Source: CAYPAV01 sp964408805 (lineage in GTDB: Bacteria > Pseudomonadota > Alphaproteobacteria > UBA8366). Taken from it: 8,496 nt of DNA. Within the stretch, counting starts at the first letter, position 1. The number at the start of each line of letters is the position of its first letter. The stretch spans positions 1 to 8,496 of the forward strand of contig CAYPAV010000045.1 of assembly GCA_964408805.1 (NCBI GenBank), given 5' to 3'. The translations under genes and the position numbers were made by a program. This document shows positions 6,651 through 8,496 of the stretch, one piece after another. The notes under the pieces are model-generated. The model worked only from the letters and a program-made list of their open reading frames with translations. It searched no databases and had not been told where the DNA came from.

Positions 6651-6898
6651 GAGACGCCGATGAAGACCCTGTTTGCCGCATCCTTATATCGTTTGGTATT
6701 GCCAGTTAGGAGCGAGGTCGGCTTGCGCGAAAATTTTCCTATGCCGCGTTGTCCTAGTAAACGGATCGCGGCGTCGAGCAAGGTTACTCCGGTTGTCGGT
6801 GCAATCCTGATATCAATAATTTGACGGCGGCTTATCCATCAACACCAGATGTAAAATCATGTCAGCGCTAACAGCCGAATCTAGCCAAGACCGGCGCC

Positions 6899-8440
6899 TC
6901 AACCGTCTCGCGTCGGCGGCGGGGTGAGGCCGCCCGGCACCATGGCGCTCAGGGCTTGCGTGATCCCGTCCGGGCTCGCGCCGGCGTCCTCCAAGCGGGT
7001 CCGGCGCTTGACCGCGGCCCTGACGATTTTGGAGCCGAGATAACGAACGGGCTCCGGCGGCAGAAATACCGTCGGCTTGTCGCGCAGGACGAGTGGCGTT
7101 TCCGACCACTCGTCGTTTCGGTCGAGCGCCAGGGAAGCGAGGATGCGCCCGCCGGTATAGGAAGGCCCGACGCCGTTGCCGTTGTAGCCGTGGCCGTAGG
7201 CGATCCTCGGGCAGTCATGCAGCCGGCCGAAAAAGGGCATGCCGTTGGCGGTCCGGCTGGCGGGCCCTTGCCAGGCGGCGGTGATCGGGACGCTTTCGAG
7301 TTCGGGGTACAGGCGAACGACGCGACCATGGACTTCCCGGCTTCTTTCGCTCTGCCGATCGAAGCGATCACCGACCCGGCCGGAGAACGGGATCTTGCCG
7401 CCGCCCTTGCCCAGACTCAGGCGCCCGTCCGGCGTAGTGCGGTAATAGTCCACCCCCAGCCGGGAATCCGAGATCGCCATTCCGTTGCTATAGCCGATGC
7501 GCTGGAGCAGCTCGGGGACCGGCTCGGTGATTACCGCGTCAACGCCGATCGGCAACATCGCTCGGCGAAAGTCCGGCAGCTCGTGCGCCCAGGCATTGAG
7601 CGCGAGCACGACGCTCGAAGCCGTGACAGATCCGCGCGCGGTGCGGACCACCGGCTCGGGGCTACGTTCCAACTCGGTCATCGGGCTGTGTTCATGGATG
7701 ACGACGCCCCGTTCGACTGCGACGCGGGCCAGTCCGCGCGCGAGCTTCGCAGGCTGAAGCGTGGCGATGCCGGCTTCGAACACACCGCTCAGATGCATTC
7801 GCGACCCGGAGCGCTGCTGAACTTCCTCGCGCGACAGCGCTTCGAAGGGATGCAGGCCATGTTTCTCCAGAATATCGATGGTCGAGCGCCAAGCCTCGAG
7901 CTGCGCGGGATTGGTCGCGGTCCAGAGCCAGCCATCCAAGCGATATTCCGCGTCGATCTGATGCGCTTCGCAGAACGCGCCGACGCGCCTCACACCGTCG
8001 GCAAATTCGCGCAAAAGGCGCACGCCTTCTTGTGCGCCGGCCAACGGGAGAACCCCCGTGGCCTTGCTCATCCAGCTCATGCAGAAGCCGCCGTTGCGGC
8101 CGCTGGCGCCACTGCCGCACAGATCCCGTTCAATAATGACGACCCGAACGGATGGATCCAATTCGGTGATATGCAGCGCGGTCCAAAGGCCGGTGAAACC
8201 ACCTCCGACGATACACACATCCGCGCGAATATCCCGCTCGAGTACCGTCGCGCTGAGCGGTGCTTCGAACAAGGCTTGCCTTAACCAATAGGAGCGGTGC
8301 GGCTCGGACACGTCGAGAAATCTCCATTCAACGTTCGATAGAGGGATTGTCGCGGGATTGTCCTTCCTGGCGGGCCGGTCGGGCGCGATGATTGTTGTAG
8401 CGAAATATACCGTGTAGCCGAAAGGCTCACGATTATGCAA
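6899..8440 (-). CDS. FAD-dependent amine/amino-acid oxidase (DAO family, PuuB/OrdL-like)
   Basis: This flavoprotein would oxidise a secondary or primary amine, as gamma-glutamylputrescine oxidase (PuuB) and sarcosine-oxidase relatives do. Counting from the TTG at 8440 (513 residues), it has a DVCIVGGGFTGLWTA Rossmann motif (74-88), the ribose-binding acidic residue at VVIIERD (Glu105), GSGASGRNGG (109-118) and a C-terminal FAD segment YGHGYNGNGVGPSYTGG (415-431). It is cytosolic, with no export signal. The start is uncertain: the family-like part begins near WRFLDVSEPHRSYW (39-52), yet the only ordinary in-frame starts are TTG at 8440, 4 bp from the IS tip, and GTG at 8311, preceded by GGAG. 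The native start may have been cut off by the IS. It lies 438 bp upstream of mgsA on the same strand and could act on a product of that pathway. Confidence 0.82.
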   Translation of the reverse strand: MHNREPFGYTVYFATTIIAPDRPARKDNPATIPLSNVEWRFLDVSEPHRSYWLRQALFEAPLSATVLERDIRADVCIVGGGFTGLWTALHITELDPSVRVVIIERDLCGSGASGRNGGFCMSWMSKATGVLPLAGAQEGVRLLREFADGVRRVGAFCEAHQIDAEYRLDGWLWTATNPAQLEAWRSTIDILEKHGLHPFEALSREEVQQRSGSRMHLSGVFEAGIATLQPAKLARGLARVAVERGVVIHEHSPMTELERSPEPVVRTARGSVTASSVVLALNAWAHELPDFRRAMLPIGVDAVITEPVPELLQRIGYSNGMAISDSRLGVDYYRTTPDGRLSLGKGGGKIPFSGRVGDRFDRQSERSREVHGRVVRLYPELESVPITAAWQGPASRTANGMPFFGRLHDCPRIAYGHGYNGNGVGPSYTGGRILASLALDRNDEWSETPLVLRDKPTVFLPPEPVRYLGSKIVRAAVKRRTRLEDAGASPDGITQALSAMVPGGLTPPPTRDG

Positions 8441-8444
8441 TGCG

Positions 8445-8496
8445 TGACCTAGCCCCCTTAACCGGATCCACGGTGTGAGTTAGAGAGAGCGTCATC
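8445..8496. mobile_element. End of an insertion sequence, right copy (body outside the window)
   Basis: This is the exact reverse complement of 3-54, with the tip TGACCTAGCCCCC at 8445 facing into the window and the body continuing beyond 8496. It sits 4 bp upstream of the first possible start codon of the oxidoreductase. On the minus strand the IS end supplies AAGGGGG about 12 bases before that TTG, so it could provide a makeshift ribosome binding site. Family assignment to IS3 is tentative. Confidence 0.6.

Larger units (their letters stand above)
6461..6898. other. 438-bp spacer between the oxidoreductase and mgsA
   Basis: The spacer holds the candidate mgsA promoter near 6499-6527 and a possible regulator tail at 6579-6650. 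A minus-strand frame of 93 codons (6500-6781, TTG start) reads like noise after a short LLDAAIRLLGQRG stretch, and I do not call it a gene. An imperfect 14-bp palindrome at 6860-6873 is weak. No clear terminator follows the oxidoreductase, so readthrough into the operon cannot be excluded. Confidence 0.5.

Noticed and set aside
6500..6781. Minus-strand 93-codon frame beginning LLDAAIRLLGQRG, at first like a TetR N-terminus
   Set aside because: The resemblance ends after about 13 residues, with no helix-turn-helix following. It has a TTG start and the remaining text looks random.
6860..6873. Near-palindrome TGTCAGCGCTAACA as an operator
   Set aside because: It has one mismatch in seven pairs, which is expected by chance about once in a spacer of this length, and it is far from the likely promoter.
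6956..8284. Long plus-strand open frame opposite the oxidoreductase (442 codons)
   Set aside because: It is an antisense shadow of a gene with complete FAD-binding motifs.
1..8496. CRISPR array or tandem repeats
   Set aside because: No regularly spaced direct repeats were seen anywhere in the window.

Overview
The window looks like a piece of a high-GC alphaproteobacterium, most likely a rhizobial or methylotroph relative. The main genes match the split glutamate-synthase-like cluster called glxBCD-glnT in rhizobia and mgsABC-gmaS in methylotrophs. This placement rests on protein recognition and base composition, not on a database search.

Ends. The outermost bases are an exact 52-bp inverted repeat (3-54 and 8445-8496). 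The likely tips point inward, so the window appears to lie between two oppositely oriented copies of the same end of an insertion sequence, possibly of the IS3 family. This is either a contig broken at IS copies or the inside of a composite-transposon-like arrangement.

Left part (55-2200), plus strand. This is decayed accessory DNA of lower GC. It holds the C-terminal half of a tyrosine recombinase, then a 3' fragment of a proline tRNA on the minus strand that looks like an att-site remnant. Next is an unrecognised reading frame split by one in-frame amber codon, and a short tail that may come from a nucleoside phosphorylase. No complete, confidently functional gene is visible here.

Central part (2213-6460), minus strand. 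Four tightly packed intact genes read in the order mgsA/glxB (class II glutamine amidotransferase), mgsB/glxC (GXGXG beta-helix subunit), mgsC/glxD (FMN and Fe-S glutamate-synthase-like subunit) and glnT/gmaS (glutamine-synthetase-family ligase). A candidate promoter lies at 6499-6527 and a hairpin terminator follows glnT. In the N-methylglutamate pathway the ligase would couple methylamine to glutamate, and the three-subunit synthase would convert gamma-glutamylmethylamide to N-methylglutamate. The usual four-subunit N-methylglutamate dehydrogenase (mgdABCD) is not in the window.

Right part (6461-8444), minus strand. A 438-bp spacer carries the promoter and a possible regulator remnant. Upstream of it is a DadA/PuuB-type FAD-dependent amine oxidase. 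Its 5' end lies a few bases from the IS tip, so its native start may have been lost. An oxidase of this type next to a gamma-glutamyl-amide pathway is the most interesting functional hint here.
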